Of a DNA stretch of 64,000 nt, positions 1 to 9,114 are shown piece after piece. The translations under genes were made by a program, and so were the position numbers. The notes below the pieces were generated by a model, which saw nothing but the letters and a program-made list of their open reading frames with translations, was not told the origin of the DNA and did no database searches. Positions within the stretch are counted from its first letter, which is position 1. Every line of letters starts with the position of its first letter. Origin of the DNA: Rhizobium sp. Leaf371 (GTDB taxonomy: Bacteria > Pseudomonadota > Alphaproteobacteria > Rhizobiales > Rhizobiaceae); the NCBI RefSeq assembly GCF_001424045.1, contig NZ_LMQB01000012.1, positions 293,637 through 357,636 of the forward strand. The letters run 5' to 3'.

Positions 1-1
1 C

Positions 2-265
2 TCGGCCGAAGGCGTGCAGGGGCTCGATCCCGGACGGCGCGCCTGGATCACGGTCGATGTCGAGGATGACGGGCCGGGCATCGAGCCGGAACAGATCGCC
101 ATGGCGATGAAGCGCGGCCGACGGCTGGACGAGAGCAAGCCGGGCACCGGCCTCGGCCTCTCGATCGTGCGGGAGATCGCCGGCGAATATCACGGGACGC
201 TGGCCATGGACCGGGCCGAGATCGGCGGTCTCAAGGCGACGCTGGTGCTGCCCGCGGCCTCCTGA
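2..265 (+). CDS. Sensor histidine kinase, C-terminal fragment (FeuQ-like by position)
   Basis: Partial gene whose 5' part lies before the window. The visible 87 codons are the end of a GHKL ATPase domain: an N/G1-type stretch (VEDDGPGI) and a G2 box (KPGTGLGLSIV) that bind ATP in histidine kinases. The stop is at 263-265. By family knowledge, kinases with this tail autophosphorylate and pass phosphate to a response regulator. In Sinorhizobium meliloti the feuPQ two-component genes lie upstream of cycHJKL, so this is probably the feuQ orthologue, but that is inferred from position only because the sensor domain is not in view. Confidence 0.8.
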   Translation, partial: SAEGVQGLDPGRRAWITVDVEDDGPGIEPEQIAMAMKRGRRLDESKPGTGLGLSIVREIAGEYHGTLAMDRAEIGGLKATLVLPAAS

Positions 266-422
266 GCAGACACGCTGACGGTCCGGCGTGCTTTTTCGAC
301 ACCGCTCGGGCGGAAATGCACGGACGCCCGCGCTTATTTCGCGATGCGCTGTTGCCCGCATTTTGCGGCGGTGCAAAATAAGCGCTTCGACCGTTCCCGA
401 TGAAGCCGGATCCGCATTGCGC

Positions 423-881
423 ATGACAGACAGACACCGCTTTTCCCGCACGATCCGGACACTGGCAACCGCAGGGCTTCTGGTCGCGCTCGGGGTGGCC
501 GGCGGCTGCGCCTCCCGCGCCACCGGCGGCAAGGCGGCCGCGCTGGGCGGCGTGGCGACACGCAGCGGCGCCTCTTCCTCCTTCATCGCGGCGCTCGGAA
601 ACGGCATCATCGGCCAGATCGCCGGCATCAAGCTCTCGGGGGCCGACCGCCAGAGAGCGCTCGAAGCGGAATATCGCGCCCTGGAGGCCGCACCGGGCGG
701 CCAGCCCGTCGTCTGGCAGGGCAGCGGCATCCGCGGCTCGGTCGTCGGCGCCGCCCCCTATCAGGTGGGCTCTCAGAACTGCCGGCAGTACAGCCATACG
801 GTGACGGTGGGAGCGACCGACAGCGTGGCGCGCGGCGTCGCCTGCCGCAATGCCGACGGCAGCTGGACGCCGCTGATCTGA
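423..881 (+). CDS. Small outer-membrane-type lipoprotein, surface-antigen-like
   Basis: A 152-residue protein. The ATG at 423 was chosen because a basic N-terminus and hydrophobic stretch follow it and lead to a lipobox ending in Gly-Gly-Cys (Cys29), a type II signal peptide cleavage site. An in-frame extension back to 288 has no sensible signal sequence. The mature part has a Gly/Ala-rich segment (GNGIIGQIAG) and a C-terminal module with two cysteines (QNCRQY, VACRNADGSW), resembling the rickettsial 17-kDa surface antigen family seen in many alphaproteobacteria. It is probably anchored in the outer membrane. It is separate from the ccm operon, which starts 229 bp downstream. Exact function is unknown. 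Confidence 0.7.
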   Translation: MTDRHRFSRTIRTLATAGLLVALGVAGGCASRATGGKAAALGGVATRSGASSSFIAALGNGIIGQIAGIKLSGADRQRALEAEYRALEAAPGGQPVVWQGSGIRGSVVGAAPYQVGSQNCRQYSHTVTVGATDSVARGVACRNADGSWTPLI

Positions 882-1109
882 GCGTCGTCTCCCGGCCGAG
901 TGCGACCTTTCGCCGGAGCGCGCCCGCCCGTTTCGCGCCTCAATTTTTCGTCATGCTCGCTTTGGCGATTGGAACCCGGCTGCCTGCATAGTATGGCAGC
1001 ATAGGACGGCTGCGGCGCAGGACGGCTCGTCCTGCGTTTTTGCAGCGCGGACAGGGGGATGGCGGAGGTGCCGCATCCTCGTGCCGAAGATGGGCTTGAA
1101 AGACTGGAC

Positions 1110-2291
1110 ATGCTGTTCTGGATCATCGTTGCCGTGATGACCGCCGCCGTCGCGGCGCTGCTTCTCCTGCCGCTCTTGCGGGCCGGCAGGGCGGAGGCCG
1201 TGGCGGGCGACTATGACGCCGAGGTCTATCGCGACCAGCTGGAAGAGCTGAAACGCGACGCCCGGACGGGGCTGATCGCGCCCGAAGAGGCCGAGCTGGC
1301 CCGCGCCGAGATCGCCCGGCGGCTGCTGGCCGCGAGCGCCAAGGCGGAGCGGACCCGGGCGGAGCGGACCCGGGCGGTGGGGGGCATGTCGGCCCATGGC
1401 CGCACCAACCGGCTGGCGCAGGCGGCCGTCATCGTCGTGCTGCCTCTGGTCGGGCTCTGTCTCTATCTCAACACCGGCAGCCCGGAGCTGCCCGATGCGC
1501 CGCTGTCGGCGCGGATCGCCAATCCCGGCGACGACGTCGAAATCCTCATCGCCCAGGCCGAGCGGCAGCTCGCCGCCCGTCCGGACGACGGCGCCGGTTA
1601 CGACGTGCTCGCGCCGATCTATTATCGCAGCGGCCGTTTCGACGATGCCATCTCCGCCTTTTCCAACGCGATCCGCCTCAACGGACCCTCGCCGCAACGG
1701 CTGGGCGGCTATGCCGAAAGCCTGATCGCGCGCTCCGGCGGTCTGGTGGCGGCGGAGGCGCGCAAGGCGCTGGAACAGTCGCTGGTGCTGCAGCCCGAAG
1801 ATCCGCGCGCGCGCTTCTACCTCGCGCTGGGGCTGGAGCAGGACGGCAAGGCGACCGAGGCACTGACGGCCTTCCGCGCGATCGTCGCGACCTCGCCGGC
1901 CGGCGCGCCCTGGCTGCCGCTCGTCAACCAGCATGTCGCCGCGCTCGCAGCTTCCGACAAAGCGCTGGCCGACAAAGCGCCCGCAGCGCCGGCGACGCTC
2001 GGCGGGCCGGATGCGGCCGCGATCGCCAGCGCCGAGGCGATGAGCACCGGCGACCGGCGGCAGATGATCGAAGGCATGGTGGCAAGCCTCGCCGCCAAGC
2101 TGAAGGAGGAACCCGCCAACCTCGAGGGCTGGCAGCGGATCATCCGCTCCTATGCGGTCCTGGGCGAGACGGCCAAGGCGGAAGGTGCGCTGCGCGACGG
2201 GCTCGCCGCGTTCCCGGGAGACGGCGAGGGCGGACGGCAACTGCTGGCGCTGGCCGCGGAACTGGGCATCGACACGGGGAGAGCACCATGA
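1110..2291 (+). CDS. ccmI: Cytochrome c maturation protein CcmI (CycH)
   Basis: A 393-residue membrane protein that presents apocytochrome c to the heme ligation complex. The ATG at 1110 was preferred because the protein then begins directly with a transmembrane helix ([17 protein letters not shown]). A second membrane segment near residues 105-125 ([15 protein letters not shown]) is followed by a periplasmic part with tetratricopeptide-type helices (Ala/Leu-rich repeats with Arg-Phe-Tyr-Leu-Ala-Leu-Gly). First gene of the ccmI-E-F-H operon; its stop overlaps the ccmE start by 4 bp. A 15-bp in-frame tandem duplication (1344-1373) repeats Ala-Glu-Arg-Thr-Arg before the second helix. Confidence 0.93.
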   Translation: MLFWIIVAVMTAAVAALLLLPLLRAGRAEAVAGDYDAEVYRDQLEELKRDARTGLIAPEEAELARAEIARRLLAASAKAERTRAERTRAVGGMSAHGRTNRLAQAAVIVVLPLVGLCLYLNTGSPELPDAPLSARIANPGDDVEILIAQAERQLAARPDDGAGYDVLAPIYYRSGRFDDAISAFSNAIRLNGPSPQRLGGYAESLIARSGGLVAAEARKALEQSLVLQPEDPRARFYLALGLEQDGKATEALTAFRAIVATSPAGAPWLPLVNQHVAALAASDKALADKAPAAPATLGGPDAAAIASAEAMSTGDRRQMIEGMVASLAAKLKEEPANLEGWQRIIRSYAVLGETAKAEGALRDGLAAFPGDGEGGRQLLALAAELGIDTGRAP

Positions 2292-2773
2292 CGAGTATGG
2301 TCACAGGTGGCACGACGAGAGGGTCGGCGCGCAGGCGGAAGCGGCTGGGCCTGATCGCCGGCGGCGTCGGTTTCCTGACGCTTGCCGTGCTGCTCGTGCT
2401 TTTCGCCTTCAGCCAGGCGGTGGCCTATTTCTACGTGCCGGCCGATCTCGAAAAGGCGCATGTCGCGCCGGGAACCCGCATCCGGCTCGGCGGGCTCGTG
2501 GCCGCAGGTTCCGTGGAGCGGAGCGCGGGCACGACGGTGACCTTTACCGTGACCGACACGCTGGCCAAGGTTCCGGTGACCTATACCGGCATGCTGCCCG
2601 ACCTGTTTCGCGAGGGCCAGGGCGTGGTGGCGGAGGGCGCGATGAACGATGCCGGCGTGTTCGTGGCCGATACGGTGCTGGCCAAGCATGACGAAACCTA
2701 TATGCCGAAGGACGTGGCCGACCGGCTGAAGGCGCAGGGCGTTTCGCTCGGCGGGCAAGAGGTGATCCGATGA
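2288..2773 (+). CDS. ccmE: Heme chaperone CcmE (CycJ)
   Basis: A 161-residue periplasmic heme carrier anchored by one N-terminal helix (residues about 18-40). It binds heme covalently through the histidine of the HDETYMP motif (His134, with the typical Tyr three residues on) and hands it to CcmF/CcmH for attachment to cytochrome c. The middle has the OB-fold-like beta segments expected of the family ([23 protein letters not shown]). Translationally coupled at both ends: it starts 4 bp inside ccmI and ends 4 bp inside ccmF. Length matches the family. Confidence 0.96.
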   Translation: MTSMVTGGTTRGSARRRKRLGLIAGGVGFLTLAVLLVLFAFSQAVAYFYVPADLEKAHVAPGTRIRLGGLVAAGSVERSAGTTVTFTVTDTLAKVPVTYTGMLPDLFREGQGVVAEGAMNDAGVFVADTVLAKHDETYMPKDVADRLKAQGVSLGGQEVIR

Positions 2774-4758
2774 TTGCGGAACTCGGGCACTACGCGCTGG
2801 TGCTGGCGCTGGCGACCAGCCTGTTGCAGGCGGCGCTGCCGGCGATCGGCGCGTGGCGACGCGACACGGCCCTGATGGCGAGCGGTACCTCGGCCGCCTA
2901 TGCGACGTTCATCCTCGTGGCCCTGTCGTTTGCCGCGCTGACCCATGCGCATGTGACGTCCGACTTCTCCGTCGAGAATGTCTGGGCGAATTCGCATTCG
3001 GCCATCCCGCTGATCTACAAGTTTTCGGGCGTTTGGGGCAATCACGAGGGCTCCATGCTCCTGTGGATGCTGATCCTCACCTTCTTCTCGGCGCTCGTCG
3101 CCTTCTTCGGCGGCAACCTGCCGGCCACGCTCAAGGCGCATGTCCTGTCGATCCAGGCGCTGATCGCCACAGCCTTCGCGCTCTTCGTGCTCCTGACCTC
3201 CAACCCGTTCGCGCGGCTGGTGCCGGCACCGGGCGAGGGGCAGGACCTGAACCCCGTGCTGCAGGATATCGGGCTCGCGATCCATCCGCCGCTGCTCTAT
3301 CTCGGCTATGTCGGCTTCTCCGTCTGTTTCTCCTTCGCCGTGGCGGCGCTGATCGAGGGGCGGCTGGATGCGGCCTGGGCACGCTGGGTGCGGCCCTGGA
3401 CGCTCGCCGCCTGGAGCTTTCTGACGGCGGGCATCGCCATGGGCTCCTACTGGGCCTATTACGAACTCGGCTGGGGCGGCTGGTGGTTCTGGGATCCGGT
3501 CGAAAACGCCTCCTTCATGCCCTGGCTTGCCGGAACCGCACTGCTGCATTCGGCACTGGTCATGGAAAAGCGCGAGGCGCTGAAGATCTGGACGGTGCTG
3601 CTGGCGCTGATGACCTTCTCGCTGTCGCTGCTCGGCACCTTCCTCGTGCGCTCCGGGGTGCTCACCTCGGTGCATGCCTTCGCGACCGATCCCCGGCGCG
3701 GCATCTTCATTCTCGTGATTCTCATCCTCTTCATCGGCGGGGCGCTGACCTTGTTTGCGCTCAGGGCCGCGCGGCTGAAGGCGGGCGGGCTGTTTGCGCC
3801 GATCTCGCGCGAGGGCGCGCTGGTCTTCAACAACCTGATCCTGACCACCGCGGCGGCGACCGTGCTGACCGGCACGCTCTATCCGCTGGCGCTCGAAGCC
3901 CTGACCGGCGACAAGATCTCCGTCGGGCCGCCCTTCTTCAACATGACCTTCGGCCTCCTGATGCTGCCGCTGCTCTGCGCGGTGCCTTTCGGGCCGCTGC
4001 TGGCCTGGAAGCGCGGCGACATTCTCGCAGCCGGCCAGCGGCTGTTTGCCGCCGTCGCCTTCGGCCTCGTCGTCGGCGCGGGAATTGCCTATGCACAAGG
4101 CGGCGGGCCGGTTCTGGCGCTGCTCGGGATCGCGCTCGGCGCCTATATGATCGGCGGCGCGGTGACCGATCTCGTGCTGCGCTCCGGCCTCGGCAAGGTG
4201 CCGCTCGCCACCGCCCGGCGGCGGCTGTCCGGCCTGCCGCGCTCAAGCTTCGGCACGGCGCTGGCGCATGCCGGCGTCGGCGTGACGATGATCGGCATCG
4301 TCGCGGTGACGGCGTTCCAGAGCGAGCATATTCTGGCGATGACGCCGGGGCAATCGACCGAGGCCGGCGGATATGCGCTGCGCTTCGACGGCCTGAAGGC
4401 CGGGCAGGGGCCGAATTACAGCGAGGAACGCGGGCATTTCACGATCAGCCGCGCCGGCCTCGTCGTTGCCGACGTCTGGTCGGCGCGCCGGCTCTACACC
4501 GCGCGGCGGATGCCGACGACGGAAGCGGGCATCCTGACCTTCGGCATGAGCCAGCTCTACGTCTCGCTCGGCGACGACCAGGCGAATGGCGGCGTCGTCG
4601 TGCGCATCTGGTGGAAGCCGCTGATCCTCTGCATCTGGGGCGGTACGGTGCTGATGATGCTCGGCGGGGCGGTGTCGCTCAGCGACCGGCGCCTGCGCAT
4701 CGGCGCCCCGTCGCGGGCGCGAAAGCCGGTCCGGCCCATCGCCGAGGCAGCGGAATGA
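2770..4758 (+). CDS. ccmF: Heme lyase subunit CcmF (CycK)
   Basis: A 662-residue polytopic inner-membrane protein, the core of the system I holocytochrome c synthetase. It carries the tryptophan-rich heme-handling motif [12 protein letters not shown] near residues 234-246, and the many hydrophobic helices and periplasmic histidines of the CcmF/CycK/NrfE family. It overlaps ccmE and ccmH by 4 bp at each end, so the four proteins are probably made together. Length is normal for the family. Confidence 0.97.
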   Translation: MIAELGHYALVLALATSLLQAALPAIGAWRRDTALMASGTSAAYATFILVALSFAALTHAHVTSDFSVENVWANSHSAIPLIYKFSGVWGNHEGSMLLWMLILTFFSALVAFFGGNLPATLKAHVLSIQALIATAFALFVLLTSNPFARLVPAPGEGQDLNPVLQDIGLAIHPPLLYLGYVGFSVCFSFAVAALIEGRLDAAWARWVRPWTLAAWSFLTAGIAMGSYWAYYELGWGGWWFWDPVENASFMPWLAGTALLHSALVMEKREALKIWTVLLALMTFSLSLLGTFLVRSGVLTSVHAFATDPRRGIFILVILILFIGGALTLFALRAARLKAGGLFAPISREGALVFNNLILTTAAATVLTGTLYPLALEALTGDKISVGPPFFNMTFGLLMLPLLCAVPFGPLLAWKRGDILAAGQRLFAAVAFGLVVGAGIAYAQGGGPVLALLGIALGAYMIGGAVTDLVLRSGLGKVPLATARRRLSGLPRSSFGTALAHAGVGVTMIGIVAVTAFQSEHILAMTPGQSTEAGGYALRFDGLKAGQGPNYSEERGHFTISRAGLVVADVWSARRLYTARRMPTTEAGILTFGMSQLYVSLGDDQANGGVVVRIWWKPLILCIWGGTVLMMLGGAVSLSDRRLRIGAPSRARKPVRPIAEAAE

Positions 4759-5252
4759 CGGTGCTCGGCCCCCTGGCGCGCAAAGGCGCCGGTATGGCGG
4801 CGACGATGCTCGTCGCCCTGATGCTCGGGCTGATGACGATCGGGCCGGCGCTGGCGGTCAATCCGGACGAGGTGCTGGCCGATCCGGCGCTGGAGGGGCG
4901 GGCGCGGGCCCTCTCGGGGCAACTGCGCTGCATGGTCTGCCAGAACCAGTCGATCGACGACAGCAATGCCGAGCTTGCCAAGGACCTGCGCCTGATCGTG
5001 CGCGAGCGGCTCGCCCGCGGCGACACCGATGCGGCGGTGATCGACTACGTCGTCTCGCGCTACGGCGAATTCGTGCTGCTCAAACCCCGCTTCGAGGGCA
5101 AGACGCTGATCCTCTGGGGAACGCCCGTCATGCTCCTGCTCGCCGGCGGCACCGCCATGCTGCTGGCCGTCCGCCGCCGCCGCGAACGGCCTCCTGCCCC
5201 CGACCCGCTGTCGGCGGAGGAAGAGGGGCGGCTAGATCAGCTCCTGAAGTGA
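4755..5252 (+). CDS. ccmH: Cytochrome c-type biogenesis protein CcmH (CycL)
   Basis: A 165-residue thiol-disulfide protein that reduces the apocytochrome CXXCH cysteines before heme attachment. It has a signal peptide or first helix at residues 14-35, the redox motif [10 protein letters not shown] (Cys59, Cys62), then a C-terminal membrane helix ([15 protein letters not shown]) and a charged tail. The start ATG at 4755 overlaps the ccmF stop by 4 bp. Last gene of the operon; about 100 bp of AT-rich sequence separates it from an unrelated ATPase gene. Confidence 0.95.
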   Translation: MTVLGPLARKGAGMAATMLVALMLGLMTIGPALAVNPDEVLADPALEGRARALSGQLRCMVCQNQSIDDSNAELAKDLRLIVRERLARGDTDAAVIDYVVSRYGEFVLLKPRFEGKTLILWGTPVMLLLAGGTAMLLAVRRRRERPPAPDPLSAEEEGRLDQLLK

Positions 5253-5267
5253 CCAAGGATCTGTAGG

Positions 5268-5360
5268 AAGTTTATCGAATTATATAGCATTATATGCGGT
5301 TATAGCGTCATTTTCAGAAATCGGCATATCAGCGATAAACTTTGTAAAGTCGGTATATCA
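5268..5360 (+). promoter_or_regulatory. AT-rich repeat-dense leader of the AAA ATPase gene
   Basis: The 107 bp before the ATPase gene is unlike its surroundings. It holds a 10-bp inverted repeat (AAGTTTATCG at 5268-5277, CGATAAACTT at 5333-5342), an 11-bp palindrome (GCATTATATGC at 5287-5297), and a near-perfect direct repeat TCGG[C/T]ATATCA at 5321-5331 and 5350-5360 that runs into the start codon. No convincing Shine-Dalgarno sequence is present. The symmetry suggests protein binding, perhaps autoregulation, but this is inference. Confidence 0.4.
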
Positions 5361-6538
5361 TGGACGAAGTCCGAAATCCGTTTGCGCCCGGTGCAGGGAC
5401 GCAGCCACCCGAGCTTGCCGGACGTGACGGTATCATCAAAGACGTGCGCATCGCGTTGCAACGCGCCGTTCTCGGTCGCAACAGTCGATCCCAGATGCTG
5501 CTGGGCCTGCGTGGCGTCGGCAAGACTGTTCTTCTCAACCGTATTCAGGAAATGGCTGAAGATGAAGGTCATCTGACATCGTTCATCGAGGCGCCGGAAG
5601 GAAACCGAATTGTAGATCTGCTCTATCCGAAGCTCGTTCAGGTTCTTCGCAAGCTTTCCCTAACGGAAAAGGCAAAGGCATCGGCTCATTCGGGACTGCG
5701 GGCACTACGTGGTTTTGCGGGTGCGTTCAAAGTCGAGATCGGCGATATCTCGATTTCAGTCGATCCGGAAAGTGGGACGGCGGATAGCGGAAATTTGGAG
5801 TATGATCTGTCGGACCTGTTTCTGAAGATTGGTGCGGCAGCGAAGGCCGCGAACTGCGGTTGGACGCTGCTGATCGATGAGGTGCAATATCTTGCAGCCG
5901 ACGATCTCTCAGCATTGATTGTCGCTCTTCACCGTGCAAACCAGAAAGCGCTGCCTGTTCTCTTTTTCGGTGCCGGTCTCCCCCAGGCCGCAGCGCTTTC
6001 TGGTGATGCAAAGTCCTATGCCGAGCGCATTTTCAGCTATCCCTCGGTTGGCCCCCTCAACGACATGGATGCCCGTGCGGCTATCAGAAACCCTATCGAA
6101 CAAGAAAATGAAAGCATTAGCGATGCCGCCATCCGCAACATCGTAGCCAAAACACAGGGATACCCATATTTTCTGCAGGAATGGGGTTATCAGGTTTGGA
6201 ATATGGCCGCGGTGTCGCCGATCTCCGAGGGTGACGTTGACCGCGCTTCGATTGATGCAATCCAGAGACTGGACGAAGGGTTTTTCCGTGTGCGTTTCGA
6301 TCGATTGACCACAAAGGAACGCCGATATGTGATCTGCATGGCAAGATTGGGCAACGGACCCTACCGATCTGGCGACGTTGCCGCGGAAATGCAGGAAAAA
6401 GTCACAAGTCTTGGGCCGACTCGATCGAGCATCATCCGCAAAGGCATGATTTACAGCCCGTCGCACGGTGATATCGACTTTACCGTGCCGCTGTTTGCTG
6501 AATATCTGAAGCGGAACTGGGAAGTGACGTCCGCCTGA
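5360..6538 (+). CDS. Orphan AAA-type ATP-binding protein with C-terminal winged-helix-like region
   Basis: A 392-residue P-loop ATPase of the archaeal-type/ORC1-CDC6-like AAA group. Walker A is GLRGVGKT (residues 49-56) and Walker B is LLIDEVQ (Asp173, Glu174). The C-terminal third (about 295-385; LTTKERRYVICMARLG, then SIIRKGMIY) looks like a winged helix that could bind DNA. The N-terminus NPFAPGAGTQPPELAGR is typical of a widespread but poorly characterised family. Base composition is more AT-rich than its neighbours, and it stands alone between ccmH and degP, which are adjacent in related rhizobia as I recall, so it is probably acquired. No partner toxin, nuclease or transposase lies beside it. 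Biochemical role unknown. Confidence 0.75.
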   Translation: MDEVRNPFAPGAGTQPPELAGRDGIIKDVRIALQRAVLGRNSRSQMLLGLRGVGKTVLLNRIQEMAEDEGHLTSFIEAPEGNRIVDLLYPKLVQVLRKLSLTEKAKASAHSGLRALRGFAGAFKVEIGDISISVDPESGTADSGNLEYDLSDLFLKIGAAAKAANCGWTLLIDEVQYLAADDLSALIVALHRANQKALPVLFFGAGLPQAAALSGDAKSYAERIFSYPSVGPLNDMDARAAIRNPIEQENESISDAAIRNIVAKTQGYPYFLQEWGYQVWNMAAVSPISEGDVDRASIDAIQRLDEGFFRVRFDRLTTKERRYVICMARLGNGPYRSGDVAAEMQEKVTSLGPTRSSIIRKGMIYSPSHGDIDFTVPLFAEYLKRNWEVTSA

Positions 6539-6673
6539 CGGAGTGCGTTTTCTCCAACATTACCAAATGTTCATGCCCAAGACATTCCCTCGTAAGGTGG
6601 GCGAGCCTATCTCTGTGGTCATCAGCTGTTTCCTCCAGTCACAGCCCGAGCAGAGAAGAAAAGGCATATCAGG

Positions 6674-8266
6674 ATGACAACGACACGTTCTTTCCGCCCC
6701 TCCTTGAAGACCGTCCTGAAGACGTCCAGCGTCGCCGGTCTCGCGGCCGTCATGCTCTCCACGGGCATCCCCGCCGCCATCACCAGTTCCTTTGCCGAAC
6801 CCGTCCGCATCACGGCGCCGCAGCAGGTTCCGAGCTTTGCCAACGTGGTCGACGCCGTCTCCCCGGCCGTCGTCTCCGTTCGCGTCCAGAGCCGTGCGAA
6901 CCCGGTGTCGGAAGATGCGACCAACGGCTTTTCGTTCGACTTCAACGGTCGCGGGTTCGACGACCTGCCGGACGATCACCCGCTGAAGCGTCTCTTCCGC
7001 GAATTTGGTGGCCAGAACGGGGGCCCGAACAGTGGGCCCCAGCACGGCCCGAACGGCCCGCATGCCGAACGCGGCCCGCATGGCAAGGGTGGCGAAGGCC
7101 GCCTGCGCCCGACTTCGCAGGGCTCGGGCTTCTTCATCACCGAAGACGGCTACCTCGTCACCAACAACCACGTCGTCAGCGACGGCTCGGCCTTCACGGT
7201 CGTGCTGAACGACGGCACCGAACTCGATGCCAAGCTCGTCGGCAAGGACAGCCGCACCGATCTCGCGGTGCTCAAGGTCGATGACAAGCGCAAGTTCACC
7301 TATGTGAGCTTCGCCGACGACAGCAAGGTTCGCGTCGGCGACTGGGTCGTGGCGGTCGGCAACCCGTTCGGCCTCGGCGGCACGGTGACCTCCGGCATCG
7401 TCTCGGCCCGCGGCCGCGACATCGGCTCCGGCCCGTATGACGATTATCTGCAGGTGGATGCGGCGGTGAACCGCGGCAACTCCGGTGGCCCGACCTTCAA
7501 CCTCGAAGGCCAAGTCGTCGGCATCAACACCGCGATCTTCTCGCCGTCGGGCGGCAATGTCGGCATCGCCTTCGCCATTCCGGCTTCGGTGGCGAAAGAC
7601 GTGGTCGAGGACCTGATGAAGGACGGCAGCGTTTCGCGCGGCTGGCTCGGCGTGCAGATCCAGCCCGTCAACAAGGACATCGCCGACAGCCTCGGCCTGG
7701 CGGAAGCCAGCGGCGCGCTGGTGGTCGAGCCGCAGCCGGGTTCCCCGGGCGAAAAGGCCGGCATCAAGAAGGGCGACGTCGTGACCGCCGTCGATGGCGA
7801 TCCGATCAAGGGACCGCGCGAACTCGCCCGCAAGATCGGCGCGATGAAGCCGGGCAGCTCGGTGGATGTCTCGCTGTGGCGCGACGGCAAGTCGCAGAGC
7901 GTCAAGCTGGTCATCGGCACGCTGCCGGACGACAAGCAGGAAGCCGCCGCCGACCCGACGCAGCCGGAAGAGCCGTCGCAGCCCGCAAGCGAGAAGGCGC
8001 TGGCGGATCTCGGCGTGACGGTTGCGCCCTCCGAGGACGGCCAGGGCGTGACGATCTCGCAGGTCGATCCCGATAGCGACGCGAGCGATCGCGGCCTGAA
8101 GGAAGGCGAGAAGATCGTCTCGGTCAACAATCAGGAAGTGAAGTCCGCGGACGACATCCTGAAGGTGATCAGCCAGGCGAAGAAGGATGGCCGCTCCAAG
8201 GCGCTGTTCCAGATCCAGGCCGACAATGCCAGCCGCTTCATCGCGCTGCCGATCGACCAGGGCTGA
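6674..8266 (+). CDS. degP: Periplasmic serine protease/chaperone DegP (HtrA, Do family)
   Basis: A 530-residue protein with a long N-terminal signal region ending near residue 40. The trypsin-like domain has the triad His166 (TNNHVV), Asp196 (RTDLAVL) and Ser270 (GNSGGP), followed by two PDZ domains (about 320-400 and 440-525). It degrades or refolds misfolded envelope proteins. An unusual Gly/Asn/Pro/His-rich insert lies just before the protease domain (about residues 114-146). The next genes encode a two-component pair, the usual rhizobial order, which suggests a shared envelope-stress role. Start at 6674 fits the signal peptide. Confidence 0.95.
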   Translation: MTTTRSFRPSLKTVLKTSSVAGLAAVMLSTGIPAAITSSFAEPVRITAPQQVPSFANVVDAVSPAVVSVRVQSRANPVSEDATNGFSFDFNGRGFDDLPDDHPLKRLFREFGGQNGGPNSGPQHGPNGPHAERGPHGKGGEGRLRPTSQGSGFFITEDGYLVTNNHVVSDGSAFTVVLNDGTELDAKLVGKDSRTDLAVLKVDDKRKFTYVSFADDSKVRVGDWVVAVGNPFGLGGTVTSGIVSARGRDIGSGPYDDYLQVDAAVNRGNSGGPTFNLEGQVVGINTAIFSPSGGNVGIAFAIPASVAKDVVEDLMKDGSVSRGWLGVQIQPVNKDIADSLGLAEASGALVVEPQPGSPGEKAGIKKGDVVTAVDGDPIKGPRELARKIGAMKPGSSVDVSLWRDGKSQSVKLVIGTLPDDKQEAAADPTQPEEPSQPASEKALADLGVTVAPSEDGQGVTISQVDPDSDASDRGLKEGEKIVSVNNQEVKSADDILKVISQAKKDGRSKALFQIQADNASRFIALPIDQG

Positions 8267-8400
8267 TCGGGCCTCGATAGACGGATGGCGCGCCGCGAAA
8301 TCGACGAGGTTTCGCGGCGTTGCCGTTTTCAGGGGCCGGATGTTCCAACAAAGCCCCTCTGTTGTCAGGGAAACACTGTGAAAGTGACGGGACCGGCATT

Positions 8401-9114
8401 ATGGTCAGCCACATGAAGATATTGATCGTCGAGGACGACCTCGAAGCTGCAGCCTATCTCTCCAAGGCCTTCCGCGAGGCGGGCATCGTCAGCGATCAAG
8501 CGAGCGACGGCGAGAGCGGCTTGTTCATGGCGAGCGAGAACAGCTACGACGTTCTGGTGATCGACCGCATGCTGCCGCGCCGTGACGGCCTTTCCGTCAT
8601 CACCGAGCTGCGCGCCCGCGGCATCCACACGCCGGTGCTCATTCTCTCCGCGCTCGGCCAGGTGGACGACCGGGTGACGGGCCTGCGCGCAGGCGGCGAC
8701 GACTATCTGCCAAAACCCTATGCCTTCAACGAGCTTCTGGCCCGGATCGAGGTGCTCGGCCGCCGCAAGGGCGCGCCGGAACAGGACATGATCTACCGCG
8801 TCGGCGATCTCGAACTCGACCGGCTGTCCCACACCGTCAAGCGCCAGGGCCGGGAGCTTCTTCTCCAGCCGCGCGAGTTCCGCCTGCTCGAATATCTGAT
8901 GAAGAATGCGGGGCAGGTGGTGACGCGCACCATGCTGCTCGAAAATGTCTGGGACTATCATTTCGATCCGCAGACCAACGTCATCGACGTGCATGTGTCG
9001 CGCCTGCGGGCCAAGATCGAGAAGGACTTCGACCAGCCGCTGCTGCGGACCGTGCGCGGTGCCGGCTATATGATCAAGGACGAACCCAGGATCGAAGGGC
9101 GCGCCGAGGCATGA
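8401..9114 (+). CDS. OmpR-family response regulator
   Basis: A 237-residue transcription factor: a receiver domain (acidic pair Glu11-Asp12-Asp13, phospho-acceptor Asp55 in VLVIDRMLP, Lys in the LPKPYAF motif) and a C-terminal winged-helix DNA-binding domain (residues about 140-232; LLQPREFRLLEYL, RLRAKIEKDF). A second in-frame ATG at 8413 (MKILIVEDD) is closer to the family N-terminus and could be the true start. Its stop overlaps the kinase gene by 4 bp, so the two are co-translated. Targets are not visible; degP just upstream is a likely one by context. Confidence 0.9.
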   Translation: MVSHMKILIVEDDLEAAAYLSKAFREAGIVSDQASDGESGLFMASENSYDVLVIDRMLPRRDGLSVITELRARGIHTPVLILSALGQVDDRVTGLRAGGDDYLPKPYAFNELLARIEVLGRRKGAPEQDMIYRVGDLELDRLSHTVKRQGRELLLQPREFRLLEYLMKNAGQVVTRTMLLENVWDYHFDPQTNVIDVHVSRLRAKIEKDFDQPLLRTVRGAGYMIKDEPRIEGRAEA

